DNA of 64,000 nucleotides, taken from Bacillus sp. OV166 (lineage in GTDB: Bacteria > Bacillota > Bacilli > Bacillales > Cytobacillaceae). Location: NCBI RefSeq assembly GCF_900177675.1, contig NZ_FXWM01000001.1, forward strand, positions 3,791,001 to 3,855,000. Direction: 5' to 3'. The notes under the pieces were generated by a model. The model saw only the letters and a program-made list of their open reading frames with translations, made no database searches and was not told the origin of the DNA. The translations under genes were made by a program, and so were the position numbers. Shown piece by piece: positions 61,859 through 64,000 of the stretch (position 1 is its first letter; each line of letters begins with the position of its first letter).

Positions 61859-62806
61859 TTAAACCCTGCCGACTTTTTGGTCAATTTCACTTAAAAACTT
61901 GGTAAAACTAGAAATTGATCCTTTAATTCGCTCTGGAAATACCGCCATATTGGTAAAATAACCATGTACTAAACCTGATTCAATAATCGTTTCAACCTTG
62001 ACCCCTGCTTCTTTTAAACGCTCAGCATAGGCTAAACCTTCATCCCTTAGGACATCATTTTCTGCGGTAATAACGTAAGCTGGTGGGAGATTGCTTAAAT
62101 CCTCTGCCAATAATGGGGCAATATATTTATTTTTTGTATCCTCATTATTGTTAATATAATAATTTCCAAACCAAATCATTAAGTCTCTATCAAGACCAAA
62201 TCCAGTTTGGAACTCTTGATATGACTTGGTGTCGTACCCGAGGGCCGTTACAGGATAAATAAGAACCTGGGCAGCGATGTCTGGACCATTTTGTTCTTTG
62301 GCGATTAACGATACGACGGCTGAAAGATTTCCACCTGCACTGTCACCGCCAACAACTAAATTGGAAGCGTTTCCATTTATTGCCACAGCATTTTCACTAA
62401 TCCATTTTAATGCCGCATAGGAATCCTCTACAGGTATTGGAAACTTATATTCAGGTGCAAGCCTATAATCGACTGAAACGACTACTCTCCCAGTTCGATT
62501 AGCAATCATTCGGCAACTTGGGTCTGCTGTCTCAAGATCCCCAATTACCCAGCCACCGCCATGGTAATAGACAAATAGAGGAAATGGTCCTTGACCTTCC
62601 GGAGTATAAATTCTCACCTTAATCTCGGCATCATCGGCGACAGGAATCATTCTGTCCTCTATCTTCGCAAGCTGGGCCAGCTCTACCTCTACGGGAGGGG
62701 CTAATGCAAACATTTCTCTTACTGTCTGTGCATCTAATGACTGGATTAATGGCATCTGGCTGAACAATTCTAAATAAGCTTTTGCTTGCGGGTCTAAATT
62801 GGCCAA
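61859..62806 (-). CDS. Alpha/beta hydrolase (hormone-sensitive-lipase-type esterase)
   Basis: Esterase of 315 residues. Oxyanion motif HGGGW (82-86), nucleophile Ser156 in GDSAGGN, Asp251 in ENDVLRDEG and His281 in GLVHGYF complete the HSL-family triad. Start is TTG 62806 after AAAGGAAG. It precedes the BVMO gene and likely hydrolyses the ester made by it, yielding an alcohol and an acid (inference from order). An ATTCCCAATT motif lies just upstream. Confidence 0.93.
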   Translation of the reverse strand: MANLDPQAKAYLELFSQMPLIQSLDAQTVREMFALAPPVEVELAQLAKIEDRMIPVADDAEIKVRIYTPEGQGPFPLFVYYHGGGWVIGDLETADPSCRMIANRTGRVVVSVDYRLAPEYKFPIPVEDSYAALKWISENAVAINGNASNLVVGGDSAGGNLSAVVSLIAKEQNGPDIAAQVLIYPVTALGYDTKSYQEFQTGFGLDRDLMIWFGNYYINNNEDTKNKYIAPLLAEDLSNLPPAYVITAENDVLRDEGLAYAERLKEAGVKVETIIESGLVHGYFTNMAVFPERIKGSISSFTKFLSEIDQKVGRV

Positions 62807-62824
62807 AAAACATCTTCCTTTCCT

Positions 62825-62834
62825 AATTGGGAAT
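62825..62834. promoter_or_regulatory. ATTCCCAATT motif (esterase side)
   Basis: AATTGGGAAT on the plus strand, so ATTCCCAATT toward the esterase gene, 19 bases before its start. Mirror copy at 62906. Confidence 0.5.
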
Positions 62835-62905
62835 TTTTCAACTTTTAAAGAAAAGATTTTCCTAAAAGTGTATCTTAAGGATATATTTTTTTGTATAATT
62901 TGAAT

Positions 62906-62915
62906 ATTCCCAATT
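62906..62915. promoter_or_regulatory. ATTCCCAATT motif (regulator side)
   Basis: ATTCCCAATT on the plus strand, 37 bases before the LuxR-type gene and 6 bases past a TATAAT box at 62894-62899. With the copy at 62825 it forms a mirrored pair, 81 bases apart. Confidence 0.5.
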
Positions 62916-62951
62916 TTAGACGTGCTATATCCCTATAAAGGAGATGATAAT

Positions 62952-63644
62952 ATGACATCTCAGTCTACCTTACAGCATCGAATTCACGATTTAGAGGAAG
63001 CCACCTGCCATGAAGAAAGATTATATAAAATTCTCGAAGTATACATGGACCTTTATCCTGTCATGAATGCCTATTTATTTAGATTTTCTCCGTTAGGTTT
63101 CCTTGGTGAAGGAATCATCTTATTAACATCTGATGGTATGGTACATATTGGGGATATTCGTGACGATATTCGATCCGTGCCGATCATTTACTCAAGCATA
63201 AATGAAAAGAAAGCAAAGTATTGTTCAGGTATTGAGTATCTAAAGCAAACAAGTAGTAAATACATAACTTCTTCGAGTGTAAATTCGATCGTTGTTGTAC
63301 CTATATGTTTCAGGTCTGTCATTATTGGATATATTTGCACAACGGAGTTCGCGAAAGAATCTGTGATAGATGAAAAACTTCTTTCTTTATTAACCCTTTA
63401 TGGCAAAGAAGTTGGAAAGTTTCTAGAAAAATTCGATAGTGTGGAAGACCCGCAAGTATTAAGTAAGCGGGAACTAGAAGTTATGAGGAGAATTGCCTGG
63501 GGAGAAAGCACAAAGGAAATGGCCGATTCGATGGAAATCAGCGAATTAACGGTAAAACAATATGTGAAAACAACAATTAAAAAGCTTGGCGTTCAGAATC
63601 GTTCCCATGCGATTGGAGAGCTTTTCCGGAGAGGAATACTTTAG
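62952..63644 (+). CDS. LuxR-type transcription regulator with GAF-like sensor domain
   Basis: Regulator of 230 residues. The N-terminal part (about 20-150) has a GAF-like alpha/beta pattern (VMNAYLFRFSPLGFLGEGI, SVNSIVVVPICFRSVIIGYIC); the C-terminus is a LuxR-type HTH (LSKRELEVMRRIAWGESTKE, VKQYVKTTIKKLGVQNRSHA). Start at 62952 follows AAGGAG. Divergent from the esterase-BVMO operon, so probably its activator, sensing a ketone or related compound; this is inference. A terminator follows. Confidence 0.88.
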   Translation: MTSQSTLQHRIHDLEEATCHEERLYKILEVYMDLYPVMNAYLFRFSPLGFLGEGIILLTSDGMVHIGDIRDDIRSVPIIYSSINEKKAKYCSGIEYLKQTSSKYITSSSVNSIVVVPICFRSVIIGYICTTEFAKESVIDEKLLSLLTLYGKEVGKFLEKFDSVEDPQVLSKRELEVMRRIAWGESTKEMADSMEISELTVKQYVKTTIKKLGVQNRSHAIGELFRRGIL

Positions 63645-63708
63645 TAGTTTTTTGAAAGCGCTTTATTTCCCAAAGTAACTTACCTTAGATTAGATAAACT
63701 GGAGTATC

Positions 63709-63732
63709 AGCACCCAAGTGGGTGCTCTTTTT
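63709..63732 (+). terminator. Terminator of the LuxR-type gene
   Basis: Stem AGCACCC / GGGTGCT with an AAGT loop, then CTTTTT. Confidence 0.85.
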
Positions 63733-63733
63733 A

Positions 63734-64000
63734 TTACACATCAAGTGCCAGGGCTAATTCATAGCAACTCAGGTCAATCTCTGTTTGTTTTCCTAAAACA
63801 AGTTTTGCTAGTTCCACGCCGAGATACGGTCCACTCGTTAATCCTGAAGCACCTAATCCATTGGCTAAATAGATTCCTTCACAATCAGGTAAAGCCCCAA
63901 TCACAGGCAAAAAGCCAGGGGTGAACGGCCGAAAACCGACTCTTGTTTCAAGATACGTACCAGCAGCTAATCCAGGTGCTACTTCTAGGGCTTTGCTTAA
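63734..64000 (-). CDS. FAD-dependent amino-acid oxidase C-terminus (partial)
   Basis: The last 88 residues of a DAO-fold flavoenzyme; the start lies beyond the right edge. The tail has GTYLETRVGFRPFTPGFLPVIG and YLANGLGASGLTSGPYLG, the conserved C-terminal FAD-binding region of DadA/ThiO/sarcosine-oxidase-like proteins. Glycine oxidase, D-amino-acid dehydrogenase or a sarcosine oxidase are all possible. Convergent with the LuxR-type gene. Confidence 0.85.
   Translation of the reverse strand, partial: LSKALEVAPGLAAGTYLETRVGFRPFTPGFLPVIGALPDCEGIYLANGLGASGLTSGPYLGVELAKLVLGKQTEIDLSCYELALALDV

Overview
The window reads as chromosome of an aerobic to facultatively anaerobic, spore-forming member of the Bacillaceae, most likely a Neobacillus or closely related Bacillus. 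The evidence is low GC, strong AGGAGG-type ribosome binding sites with frequent GTG and TTG starts, close homologues of B. subtilis YabR, TnrA, YyaC, AdaB and CysJI, and short GTGCCTGACAC-type dispersed repeats. No phage, integrative element or CRISPR array is visible. The only mobile DNA is a tnpB remnant. The species call is inference.

Layout. 0-6.8 kb: cell-surface and secreted proteins (5'-nucleotidase, VanW lipoprotein, M15 peptidase with SH3 modules), a formate/nitrite channel, and a DNA alkyl-repair locus whose adaA is reduced to a remnant. 7-11.3 kb: proline dehydrogenase, then a decaying sugar-acid (glucarate) region with a FadR-type regulator, a frameshifted glycerate kinase, the C-terminal stump of glucarate dehydratase and a truncated tnpB. 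11.4-19.2 kb: a complete respiratory nitrate reductase operon, hemerythrin-x-y-narGHJI, read leftward from one promoter. 19.3-29.6 kb: YabR, assimilatory sulfite reductase cysJI, a solitary ftsZ, DinB, an extra hypoxanthine phosphoribosyltransferase and adhE behind two Rex-type operators. 30-42.6 kb: an ABC exporter, a polar amino-acid ABC importer next to a PatB-type beta-lyase, the nitrogen regulator TnrA with a perfect TnrA box, a 2-hydroxyacid dehydrogenase, a CAP-domain protein and a sirtuin.

42.7-58.7 kb is the most unusual part. Two GntR/FCD regulators with the same recognition-helix sequence flank genes for a PqqC/TenA-like haem-oxygenase-fold oxidase, a creatininase-family amidohydrolase, two [2Fe-2S] ferredoxins, an aldehyde dehydrogenase, a GlcG/HbpS protein, a split CHR transporter, two large ion-transporter-type permeases, an aspartate-dehydrogenase-like enzyme, a ProC-like dehydrogenase, an orphan 111-residue protein and a 28-codon cationic ORF. 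Sites built on TTGGTATACAAT recur in front of nearly every transcription unit here and are rare elsewhere in what I read, so the block looks like one regulon. I do not recognise the pathway. An oxygen-dependent oxidation of a small nitrogenous carboxylate or amide, fed with electrons by the ferredoxins, is my inference.

58.8-64 kb: a PiT-family (CysP-like) permease, then a Baeyer-Villiger monooxygenase plus esterase pair facing a LuxR-type regulator across a region with mirrored ATTCCCAATT motifs (ketone to ester to acid plus alcohol), and the end of a D-amino-acid-oxidase-type gene.

Cautions. Glycerate kinase and the ketopantoate-reductase-like gene each carry a single-base frameshift, so sequencing error must be excluded. 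Starts were chosen by ribosome binding site and homology and sometimes shorten the longest open frame.
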